A stretch of 29,499 nucleotides of DNA from positions 1 to 29,499 of the forward strand of contig JAZUFN010000078.1 in the NCBI GenBank assembly GCA_045640725.1, read 5' to 3'. The notes under the pieces are model-generated. The model searched no databases, was not told the origin of the DNA, and saw nothing but the letters and a program-made list of their open reading frames with translations. How positions within the stretch are numbered: position 1 is the stretch's first letter; the number at the start of each line of letters is the position of its first letter. The position numbers and the translations under genes were made by a program. This document shows, piece by piece, positions 1 through 5,007 of the stretch. The DNA comes from RGIG3528 sp045640725. Its GTDB lineage: Bacteria > Bacillota > Clostridia > Lachnospirales > Lachnospiraceae.

Positions 1-2
1 AG

Positions 3-590
3 GCGAAGTTAGAGCGTGCGCTTAAGATTGCCATTAAGCTGGCTAACAGTGGCTTAGTCGGATACGACCAATACAACCGAAACAGCTTGTATGTTGAACT
101 GAAGAAGAACGATTTTAACGCAGCCAAGTACATCAAGACGGGCGTAAAGACAGAGACCGACTGTTCTGCGTTTATGTATGCCGTATGGGCGTGCGTTATC
201 CCGGAGATGCGAATGGACGGCAACGCTCCAACCACATCTACTATGAAGGCGTTCTTTAAGAAGCATGGATTTGAAGTGTTGACAGATAAGAAGTACCTTC
301 TTGGAGAAGCCAACCTTAAAGCTGGTGATGTGCTTTTGAAGGAAGGCTCACACACGGCTATGTACCTGGATGACGGATCGCATGAAGATGTCAATTATTA
401 CAACAAGTACAATGGCCAGGGCGTCAGCCTGGTGGATGCGCTGCAGAGCTTAAAAGTTGACAGTAACTATATTTACCGAAAAAGAATCGCTGAAGCGAAT
501 GGCATCTTCGATTATGTTGGGACAGATGCGCAAAACAGCAAGTTACTAAATTTACTCAAGCAGGGCATGTTAATTAAGCCTAAAAGTTAA
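3..590 (+). CDS. Phage endolysin, NlpC/P60-like amidase or endopeptidase (5' truncated)
   Basis: The reading frame is open to the window edge, so the start lies upstream; the TTG at 87 is only an internal codon. The visible part has the pattern GLVGYDQYNR, then TETDCSAF with a Cys in the position of an NlpC/P60/CHAP nucleophile, and a likely His in GSHTAMYL. The C-terminal 50 residues resemble a short cell-wall binding or linker tail. Such enzymes cut peptidoglycan at the end of the lytic cycle. The gene ends 3 bases before a strong promoter and about 270 bases from the attachment core, which is the usual last-gene position of a temperate phage. Family assignment is by motif only; amidase versus endopeptidase activity cannot be told. 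Confidence 0.75.
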   Translation, partial: AKLERALKIAIKLANSGLVGYDQYNRNSLYVELKKNDFNAAKYIKTGVKTETDCSAFMYAVWACVIPEMRMDGNAPTTSTMKAFFKKHGFEVLTDKKYLLGEANLKAGDVLLKEGSHTAMYLDDGSHEDVNYYNKYNGQGVSLVDALQSLKVDSNYIYRKRIAEANGIFDYVGTDAQNSKLLNLLKQGMLIKPKS

Positions 591-619
591 TTGACGTTCT
601 GTTGTCAAAAAATTATAAT
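591..619 (+). promoter_or_regulatory. Near-consensus sigma-A promoter
   Basis: TTGACG at 591-596 and TATAAT at 614-619 are separated by exactly 17 bases. TTGAC (591-595) and GTCAA (604-608) form an inverted repeat over the -35 box, which could bind a regulator. No protein gene follows; transcription would start near 626 and meet the terminator at 666-702. Confidence 0.7.
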
Positions 620-625
620 GAAACC

Positions 626-702
626 GTCGAAGGAACTTAGTCACCTCTGGAGACATTGAGCATTCGCGCCGTTGGAGTTGCAAGCCTTCGGCGCATTTTT
701 TT
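626..702 (+). ncRNA. Putative small RNA, about 77 nt
   Basis: A strong promoter (591-619) is followed by an intrinsic terminator ending at about 702, with no start codon plus Shine-Dalgarno pair between them. The predicted transcript begins near G626. It has a single-stranded-looking 5' part and a 3' terminator hairpin, the usual plan of a bacterial small RNA. It sits between the lysin and attP, so in a lysogen it would lie at a prophage end and could be expressed independently. The sequence shows the signals; that the RNA is made and acts in trans is inference. It could instead be a decoy transcript or a leader for a gene lost at the att site. Confidence 0.5.
666..702 (+). terminator. Intrinsic terminator after lysin/small RNA
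   Basis: GCGCCG (666-671) pairs with CGGCGC (689-694). An inner GG/CC pair (674-675 with 685-686) follows after a TT/TT mismatch. Seven T residues follow at 696-702. Confidence 0.75.
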
Positions 703-717
703 ACTTTGCTCGGACGC

Positions 718-739
718 TCTGTAACGAAAATGTAACGAA
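718..739 (+). repeat. Integrase arm-site repeat, left copy
   Basis: This 22-bp block is identical to 952-973. Each copy holds GTAACGAA twice, 11 bp (one helical turn) apart. Such paired direct repeats flanking a core are typical of the arm-type sites bound by the N-terminal domain of tyrosine integrases. That role is inferred from position and symmetry about the tRNA-derived core. Confidence 0.65.
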
Positions 740-801
740 CACATTCAATTACTATCGTTTACTTTGGGTATTTACCCTTTTTAATCGCAGCTCCGGAAGC
801 A

Positions 802-852
802 ATAAAAAACCCCGAAAAACCGCATGTTTACGGGATTTCCTGGGGTTTGTGT
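802..852 (-). terminator. Minus-strand intrinsic terminator downstream of the tRNA-Lys fragment
   Basis: Read on the minus strand, AAACCCC (848-842) pairs with GGGGTTT (813-807) and is followed by a run of T residues. It lies just past the 3' end of the partial tRNA-Lys on the same strand, so it could terminate the tRNA transcript once the phage is integrated. The loop is long (about 28 nt) and may form an inner stem. Confidence 0.5.
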
Positions 853-857
853 TTTAA

Positions 858-905
858 TGAGACATGGGGGGATCGAACCCCCGACAACTTGATTAAAAGT
901 CAAGT
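858..905 (-). other. attP: attP core: 3' half of a tRNA-Lys(UUU) gene
   Basis: Read on the minus strand, this stretch contains an anticodon arm (CTTGA, loop CTTTTAA with anticodon TTT, TCAAG), a variable loop, a T-arm (GGGGG, loop TTCGATC, CCCCC at 882-866) and the 3' strand of the acceptor stem (ATGTCTC, 865-859). The D-arm and 5' acceptor strand are absent to the right, so this is not a working tRNA. Carrying the 3' half of a tRNA is the standard way a tyrosine integrase phage restores the host gene after insertion. The crossover is probably in the anticodon loop or stem. The exact core boundary needs the host tRNA for comparison. Confidence 0.8.
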
Positions 906-951
906 AATTTATAGCGCACAAACGCCGTATTTATGCGGTTTCTTTCACGTT

Positions 952-973
952 TCTGTAACGAAAATGTAACGAA
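952..973 (+). repeat. Integrase arm-site repeat, right copy
   Basis: Identical over 22 bp to 718-739. A further single TGTAACG at 984-990 may be a third, weaker site. Having arm-type repeats on both sides of the core argues that the whole attP is present in this window. Confidence 0.65.
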
Positions 974-1023
974 TTATTTAAGTTGTAACGGTTGTGCGCA
1001 GGTTTGTTTTATGAGACAATAAT

Positions 1024-1052
1024 ACCCGGGACATGGGTGTTCCCGGGTTTTT
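1024..1052 (+). terminator. Hairpin terminator between attP and integrase
   Basis: ACCCGGGA (1024-1031) pairs perfectly with TCCCGGGT (1041-1048), followed by TTTTT on the plus strand. It sits 32 bases past the integrase stop and may end transcription from both directions, although the T-run is better on the plus strand. Confidence 0.65.
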
Positions 1053-1083
1053 CATTTAGTTCTCCTTTTATTAAATGTAATGG

Positions 1084-2211
1084 TTAGAGCGCGAAGGCTT
1101 TCGAGATAGTTTCTTGAGTGTTTTCGCGTTCTTCTATTATGTGCCCGTAGACATCTAAGACCATCTTTTCGGAGTCTCCCAATAAGGCAGCTATCTTTTT
1201 TGTTGTGATAGATCTGTCATTCAGTGACGCATAGCATAGCGTGGTACAGTAGTTGTGCCTGAATATGTGCGCCGTCAAATCTTTAAATCCCACCTTATCC
1301 CAGTCTACTATGACAGGGTTATCTGCCTGCGCCAGGTATGCAGCAGTCATTTTCTTTTTTATTGATTCCCACATTCTCGAATACATGGAGTGCGTCAAAG
1401 GTCCGCCATCGGGAGCCGGCACCAAATATCCCTGGGGCGCTTCGCTGATCAGATCCGCCAGCGTCTGAGGTATAGGAATAGTTCTGTATCCGTTCTTGGA
1501 CTTCGGGCCCTTAACGTAAGGGTCGTTACCATCAAACGCCACGGCTTTGTTTATGGTCAGCGTCATATCCTTAAGTGACACGTCAAAACGTGTTAATGCC
1601 AGGGCTTCTTCGCGTCTTATTCCGGTGCAGTACAATAGGGTAATAAATAGCCGCTCTCTCGGTGTGAAATCGGCAGTTTTTATCGCGCTTTTCTCTTCCT
1701 GGGTGAGAGGGCGTTTCTCCCGGCGCTGCTTTTTAGGCAGCTTAATTCCGTCAAACAACTCTGTAACAGATCCCTTAGGCAGCAGCTTTTCCTTCTCTGC
1801 CAGCTTCACGACCTGTTTAAGCGTCAGCACGAATATCTCACAGATCCGGGGCCTGTCCGACTTCTCGTTAATGACCGCCTGTATTACCGGCTGCGACAAC
1901 TCTGCCAGAGGCATATACAGGTCATTCATGTGCTTTTCGACACAATTCTCATACATCAAAACTGTACCGCGCTCCCTGGTACCGCTGGTGAGCCTTAACC
2001 ACTCCCTGGCATACTCCTGCACTGTATAATTCGATTTTTTAGTGAAGTAACCCTGCTCTATGCTCTTTTTATATTCATAGACCTTCTGCTCCAGGTCACG
2101 CGACGACTGCTTTGACCGGATCATCGTGTAGTGCTTCACGCCGTTAACATACGTGCCGTCCCACACACGGGCCGTAAAATAGCCGTCCTTATATCTTTTA
2201 TACTTTGCCAT
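1084..2211 (-). CDS. int: Tyrosine site-specific integrase
   Basis: The 375-residue length and domain order match phage integrases of the lambda/Tn916 type. An N-terminal arm-binding region (about 1-60) is followed by a SAM-like core-binding domain (about 62-150) and the catalytic domain (about 165-375). Catalytic residues are visible: Arg199 in TGIRREE, a candidate beta-hairpin Lys near 237-239, His315 and Arg318 in HIFRH, and the nucleophile Tyr355 in VLDVYGH. The usual second His of the LGH motif is Asp346 (LGD), a common variant. It would recombine attP with the host tRNA-Lys gene. The start at 2211 overlaps the upstream regulator by 14 bases, so the two are translated from one leftward transcript. 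Confidence 0.95.
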   Translation of the reverse strand: MAKYKRYKDGYFTARVWDGTYVNGVKHYTMIRSKQSSRDLEQKVYEYKKSIEQGYFTKKSNYTVQEYAREWLRLTSGTRERGTVLMYENCVEKHMNDLYMPLAELSQPVIQAVINEKSDRPRICEIFVLTLKQVVKLAEKEKLLPKGSVTELFDGIKLPKKQRREKRPLTQEEKSAIKTADFTPRERLFITLLYCTGIRREEALALTRFDVSLKDMTLTINKAVAFDGNDPYVKGPKSKNGYRTIPIPQTLADLISEAPQGYLVPAPDGGPLTHSMYSRMWESIKKKMTAAYLAQADNPVIVDWDKVGFKDLTAHIFRHNYCTTLCYASLNDRSITTKKIAALLGDSEKMVLDVYGHIIEERENTQETISKAFAL

Positions 2212-2935
2212 AGTCTTGTCTAACCTTCGTTAATACAACGCCGAATTTAAGCCACTGGGCCATATCTGCGGGGTCATTGGGATTCACGGTGAAGGTTTCT
2301 CCGTAATGCGTTACAGGTTTAAGGATTACCGGATCGCCCTGGATGTACTTGCGGATGTATCCCCGGCGAGTGTTCCGGTTCACGAATATTCCCACATCCC
2401 CATCACGCGGTGGTCTGCAGTCTATCAGAAGCACGTCATCTTTGAAATAAGCCGGGTGTAAATGATTAGACGTTATCTTTATCCCGCAGCACACTGAATC
2501 GCCTGTATGGGGCGAATACAGCGCCACACGCTCTATTGTGCAGGAATCCCACAGCATCCCGTCCTCACAGTTTCCCACTGGAACCATAACTACCAGCTCA
2601 CTGTCGGGTGATCCTGCGGGAGTCAGCTCTGCCTCAAAGTCCGCCACTGCACTTACAAACCGCTTCTGTGTATCCGATAAAAGGCGCCAGCGATCCAACA
2701 GTCTGGCTTCAGGTGTGTCAGCTGCGCACAGCTCAAATATGTATTTGCCTGTTAATCTGTAAATTGAATATGCCAGGAACAGGTCAATGTGCGTTGTATC
2801 TCCGTTTATTATCTTTTTGTATGCGGATAATGATAACCCGCATTCTTTGGCCATCTGTGCCTGCGTGATCCCCAGGCGCAGACGTTCCTTTTCTATACCA
2901 ACTGATATGTTTTTTGTGAACTCAATTCTATCCAT
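2198..2935 (-). CDS. XRE-type regulator with degenerate S24/LexA-like C-terminus
   Basis: Residues 14-45 form a helix-turn-helix with the XRE pattern ITQAQMAKECGLSLSAYKK. The C-terminal part (about 115-245) follows the S24 fold signature: GIKITSNHLHP, then DDVLLIDCRPPRDGDVGIFV and YIRKYI. In autocleaving repressors a Ser sits three residues before this Pro; here it is His158. The Lys of the dyad may be Lys196. So the protein keeps the dimerisation-type fold but probably cannot cut itself. It is the first gene of the leftward regulator-integrase unit and may control integrase or lysogeny. Being a second repressor-like gene beside 3186-3605, it may not be the main immunity repressor. Confidence 0.75.
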   Translation of the reverse strand: MDRIEFTKNISVGIEKERLRLGITQAQMAKECGLSLSAYKKIINGDTTHIDLFLAYSIYRLTGKYIFELCAADTPEARLLDRWRLLSDTQKRFVSAVADFEAELTPAGSPDSELVVMVPVGNCEDGMLWDSCTIERVALYSPHTGDSVCCGIKITSNHLHPAYFKDDVLLIDCRPPRDGDVGIFVNRNTRRGYIRKYIQGDPVILKPVTHYGETFTVNPNDPADMAQWLKFGVVLTKVRQDYGKV

Positions 2936-3016
2936 AGCTACAGTTCAAACCTCGTCGGCCGGATTTATCCAGCCCCGGTATTAATAATTGGTCACGATTG
3001 TGCTTTTATGCGCCTG

Positions 3017-3022
3017 TATAAT
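3017..3022 (+). promoter_or_regulatory. Possible -10 box (TATAAT) upstream of small ORF
   Basis: TATAAT lies 52 bases before the start of the 29-residue ORF. No good -35 is seen at 16-18 bases, so this is tentative. ACCGT (3027-3031) and ACGGT (3041-3045) form a short inverted repeat just downstream. Confidence 0.3.
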
Positions 3023-3074
3023 AAGACCGTACTTTTCTACACGGTAATACTTCCCTTTACAATAGGAGGTAAAA

Positions 3075-3164
3075 ATGAGAAAACATATCATCAGTCTATT
3101 AGATAAGTGCAGTGAAAAGCAGCTGTCAGTAATTTATCAGTTTGTTCTTCATCTGCTGGGTTAG
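3075..3164 (+). CDS. 29-residue hypothetical protein
   Basis: A strong Shine-Dalgarno (AGGAGG, 3064-3069) sits 5 bases before the ATG, which opens a 30-codon frame on the plus strand between two minus-strand regulators. The peptide is largely one predicted amphipathic helix (SLLDKCSEKQLSVIYQFV) ending in HLLG. Similar helix-only micro-proteins of the form 'LL-x-K-x-x-x-x-x-L-x-x-IY-x-F' occur near repressors in Clostridia phages, by my recollection; no function is known to me. Its transcription converges on the repressor gene and ends in a hairpin that overlaps the repressor's 3' end. Confidence 0.6.
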   Translation: MRKHIISLLDKCSEKQLSVIYQFVLHLLG

Positions 3165-3170
3165 CCTGAT

Positions 3171-3212
3171 CGACCCCGGCGGGGATTATGCCCCGTCCAG
3201 GTCGGTCTTTTT
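3171..3212 (+). terminator. Terminator of the small ORF, overlapping the repressor 3' end
   Basis: CGACC (3171-3175) pairs with GGTCG (3200-3204). Inside, CGGGG (3180-3184) pairs with CCCCG (3191-3195). A T-rich run follows at 3205-3212. The hairpin contains the stop codon of the convergent repressor gene and may work in both directions. Confidence 0.5.
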
Positions 3213-3605
3213 AGCTTCCAGTAGCTTCTGGGCCATTTCTTCTATCAGTTTCCATTCTTCGACATTCAATCCTGCGAGGATCCTGATTAACTCTTTTTTA
3301 AAGGATCCGTCCGGTTCGCTCATCACATCACCTATAAAAGCAGCTATGCTTTCTTCTTTTGTAAGTTCAACGAACATATCGCCTTCGCCGGTTTCCATCC
3401 AGGATGGGCTAATATTAAAAATTCTGCATATGTCCGAAAGCGTCCTGTCGCTGGGGATTCCGTTTCCTGTTTCTATCTGGGCGATAAATATTCTCGACAT
3501 TCCCAAAAGTTCAGCAAATCGGGCCTGTGTAAGACCTTGCTTACCTGTCTCCGGATCTGTGACTGCTTTTCTGATCTGTTTAAATGCCTGTCCGTAATCT
3601 GTCAT
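3186..3605 (-). CDS. XRE-family transcriptional repressor (CI-like)
   Basis: The protein has 139 residues. The start at 3605 is chosen because AAAGGAGGTG lies just upstream (3613-3622); a longer open frame has no ribosome site. The helix-turn-helix spans about residues 25-50 (LTQARFAELLGMSRIFIAQIE), followed by the usual PSDRTLSDICRIFNISPSWM helix pair and the acidic ETGEGDMF turn typical of this repressor group. The C-terminal half (about 80-139) is helical and charged, probably for dimerisation, with no protease domain. It faces the early operon across a 90-base switch region containing inverted repeats, so it is the best candidate for the lysogeny repressor. It likely regulates itself through the operator at 3667-3682. 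Confidence 0.85.
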   Translation of the reverse strand: MTDYGQAFKQIRKAVTDPETGKQGLTQARFAELLGMSRIFIAQIETGNGIPSDRTLSDICRIFNISPSWMETGEGDMFVELTKEESIAAFIGDVMSEPDGSFKKELIRILAGLNVEEWKLIEEMAQKLLEAKKTDLDGA

Positions 3606-3666
3606 AAAATTCACCTCCTTTCGCTCTTTTACCATATCATCATTCAGAAAAAAAATCAATGAAAAA

Positions 3667-3696
3667 TGTATATAAATATACAAAAAGTACTTGCAA
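3667..3696 (-). promoter_or_regulatory. Repressor promoter with overlapping operator
   Basis: Read leftward, TTGCAA (3696-3691) is the -35 and TATACA (3672-3667) the -10, with an 18-base spacer. A perfect inverted repeat, TGTATAT-aa-ATATACA (3667-3682), covers the -10 and is a good candidate for an autoregulatory repressor site. Confidence 0.55.
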
Positions 3697-3719
3697 TTGT
3701 TCGTTAAACATATTATTAT
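3691..3719 (+). promoter_or_regulatory. Rightward early promoter
   Basis: TTGCAA (3691-3696) and TATTAT (3714-3719) have a 17-base spacer. TTGCAA is its own reverse complement, so the same six bases can serve the leftward promoter. This promoter would drive the early operon from 3912 onward. Confidence 0.65.
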
Positions 3720-3748
3720 ATGTATGCAGGACGAACAAGAGACCTGCA
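3697..3748. promoter_or_regulatory. Candidate operators of the early promoter
   Basis: TTGTTCGT (3697-3704) lies inside the promoter spacer, and its exact reverse complement ACGAACAA lies at 3731-3738, just past the -10. A second inverted repeat, TGCAGG (3725-3730) and CCTGCA (3743-3748), overlaps it. Either could bind the repressor or another switch protein. The sequence shows the repeats; binding is inferred. Confidence 0.5.
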
Positions 3749-3911
3749 AAAAGTAAATAAGGAGCGAGCAAGGAGGAAACGGTAGCCATATGAGAAATAG
3801 AGGTATCTGAGGCTATCAAAAGAGGAGGATAACAGCTAAGGCGAATAAAACTCCCACACCGAGATGACACAGCACTCGCTCCAAATACTAAAAATAACCA
3901 GCCGCAGGAGG
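3749..3911 (+). other. Early-operon leader without a clear gene
   Basis: This stretch has three purine-rich Shine-Dalgarno-like blocks (AGGAGG at 3771, GGAGG at 3824, AGGAGG at 3906) but no good matching start. A 6-codon ATG frame begins at 3790, 13 bases after the first block, and TAGCC/GGCTA (3783-3787 and 3811-3815) could pair around it. It may be a regulatory leader. The third block serves the next gene poorly because it touches or is far from its possible ATGs. Confidence 0.3.
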
Positions 3912-4127
3912 ATGAAAAACAACAGCAATATGACAAATACACAGAGAGAAATTCTCAAAAGGTTTGATCAGATGACCGAGCCTCTTGAGCAAAAAGTGAA
4001 AGAGCTCGAAGAGTTTTGTTCAGAAAGGGAGCGCGTTGTTGCTCCTCTGGCGTTGCAACAATACAGAGCTGAACTCAACGAGATGAAAGAAATCAAATTG
4101 ATGATTATGGAAGAATTTTTGAAATAG
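3912..4127 (+). CDS. Hypothetical coiled-coil protein, first early gene
   Basis: The 71-residue product is not a family I recognise. It is strongly helical and charged (EPLEQKVKELEEFCSERERV and AELNEMKEIKLMIMEEFLK), suggesting a short coiled coil. Three in-frame ATGs are possible: 3864 (no ribosome site), 3912 (directly touching AGGAGG) and 3930 (18 bases from it). The start is therefore uncertain and 3912 is a compromise. It is the first protein gene after the rightward promoter, the position where Cro-like or antirepressor genes often sit, but there is no visible helix-turn-helix. Confidence 0.55.
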   Translation: MKNNSNMTNTQREILKRFDQMTEPLEQKVKELEEFCSERERVVAPLALQQYRAELNEMKEIKLMIMEEFLK

Positions 4128-4138
4128 GAGGAGAACCA

Positions 4139-4348
4139 ATGAAAGACGAACGATTCCTTACAGACGAAGAGGTAGAAGTAGAGATTCAGCTTTTAAAGAA
4201 CAGCGAACACGTAAAGCTGGCCCGCAAGGAACAGCGCATTAAGTACAAGCGCCGACAGGAGCTGTACACACTAAGAGCCCTGGAGAAGCGGGGCGCAGAG
4301 TTAGAGGCCCAGGGCATCACCCTGGATAACATAGACCGAGTGATTTAG
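4139..4348 (+). CDS. Hypothetical basic helical phage protein
   Basis: An AGGAGG block sits 7 bases before the ATG. The 69 residues include a highly basic helix (KLARKEQRIKYKRRQELYTL) flanked by acidic ends. Small proteins with the ARKEQRI-Y-RRQ-LY-LR-LEKRG pattern seem common in Clostridia phages, but I know no function. The basic helix suggests nucleic acid contact. The gene is followed by a 107-base gap that contains a tRNA-like minihelix. Confidence 0.65.
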   Translation: MKDERFLTDEEVEVEIQLLKNSEHVKLARKEQRIKYKRRQELYTLRALEKRGAELEAQGITLDNIDRVI

Positions 4349-4378
4349 CTTTCTTCTTTAAAAGCTCCATATAAATTT

Positions 4379-4419
4379 AGCCGCATGGTGTACCGCAGGT
4401 TCGACTCCTGCGGGCGGCT
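4379..4419 (+). ncRNA. 41-nt tRNA-like minihelix, copy 1
   Basis: AGCCGC (4379-4384) pairs with GCGGCT (4414-4419) as an acceptor-like stem. An 8-nt linker ATGGTGTA follows, then CCGCAGG (4393-4399) and CCTGCGG (4407-4413) enclose TTCGACT, a canonical 7-nt T-loop. The anticodon arm and D-stem are missing. GGT in the linker is where a D-loop GG could dock on the T-loop. It could be a tRNA remnant or an RNase P/RNase Z substrate in the early transcript. A second element of the same length and plan lies at 21878-21918. Confidence 0.6.
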
Positions 4420-4455
4420 CTCCCGGGAAATATCAAACAGAAAGGAGCGAACAGC

Positions 4456-4599
4456 ATGGCAGCATTAAACAGTTTAGAGCGCGAAGTAATCACCAACATT
4501 ATGCAGGCGGTTACACAGATCAGCGACCAGGACAAGATGTACCTTTTAGGCTATGCACAGGGTGTACTCGCTAAGGGTAAAGCGGATGCAGTACACTAA
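4456..4599 (+). CDS. Hypothetical 47-residue protein
   Basis: AAAGGAG lies 9 bases before the ATG. The product has one long helix with the signature LLGYAQGVLAKGKAD at its C-terminus. Short proteins ending in 'YLLGYAQGV' are frequent in early operons of Firmicutes phages, by recollection; the function is unknown. It overlaps the next gene by 14 bases, suggesting translational coupling. Confidence 0.65.
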   Translation: MAALNSLEREVITNIMQAVTQISDQDKMYLLGYAQGVLAKGKADAVH

Positions 4600-4792
4600 G
4601 CGATTTATGCGACGGAGCGAGCTCATAAAAGAGGGCTTTCCGGAAGAGACATTAAACGACGCATACAGGCGCCAGGGTAATTACCTGATCGCCTGGAAAA
4701 CAACAAACGCAAAGAACGCGCCCATAGTATTTGATACCGAGGAACTGCAGAGGTATCTGATCCGGCGCAACCACCGCGAGGTGAGAGCATAG
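4586..4792 (+). CDS. Small DNA-binding-like protein (excisionase or regulator candidate)
   Basis: The 68-residue form starts at 4586, since upstream codons belong to the previous gene. It is basic, with MRRSELIKEGFPEETLNDAYRR resembling the first helices of a MerR/Xis-type winged helix and a C-terminal EELQRYLIRRN helix. It carries no enzyme motif. Excisionases of tRNA-integrating phages often look like this, so it is a candidate Xis, but a generic small regulator is equally possible. An ATG at 4607 is an alternative start. Confidence 0.6.
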   Translation: MQYTKRFMRRSELIKEGFPEETLNDAYRRQGNYLIAWKTTNAKNAPIVFDTEELQRYLIRRNHREVRA

Positions 4793-4800
4793 GAGGAAGT

Positions 4801-5007
4801 ATGGAGAACAATTTAAACCGAATTGAAGAGGACGTCTTAACAGTAAGAATCACCCTGGCAGAGTATAGAAACCTGGTAAGTGAAGCGGCCGAGCTTAACG
4901 CATTAAGAATAGCCAAGTGGGCTGCAGAGGACAATCTGAAAAAGGCAGATGAACGTATCGACGAGCTGCTGAAGCTTTTAGGTAAGGAGGGCGCTTCGGA
5001 TGAATAA
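4801..5007 (+). CDS. Hypothetical coiled-coil protein
   Basis: AGGAGG precedes the ATG by 4 bases. The 68-residue acidic product has heptad-like helices (TLAEYRNLVSEAAELNALR; KKADERIDELLKLLG). It overlaps the following annealing-protein gene by 8 bases, so it is probably translated with the recombination module. I do not recognise a family. Confidence 0.65.
   Translation: MENNLNRIEEDVLTVRITLAEYRNLVSEAAELNALRIAKWAAEDNLKKADERIDELLKLLGKEGASDE

Noticed and set aside
672..857. 61-codon open frame over the attP-left region
   Set aside because: It starts inside the terminator at 666-702, runs across an arm repeat and a minus-strand terminator, and has no ribosome site.
858..930. Functional tRNA-Lys gene
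   Set aside because: Only the anticodon arm, T-arm and 3' acceptor strand are present. Bases right of 905 do not form a D-arm or the matching acceptor strand.
718..990. CRISPR-like repeats near attP
   Set aside because: Only two full copies with unequal spacing around a tRNA-derived core; integrase arm sites explain them better.
3790..3810. Six-residue leader peptide in the early leader
   Set aside because: ATG is 13 bases from the nearest AGGAGG and the frame is only seven codons; too weak to call a gene.
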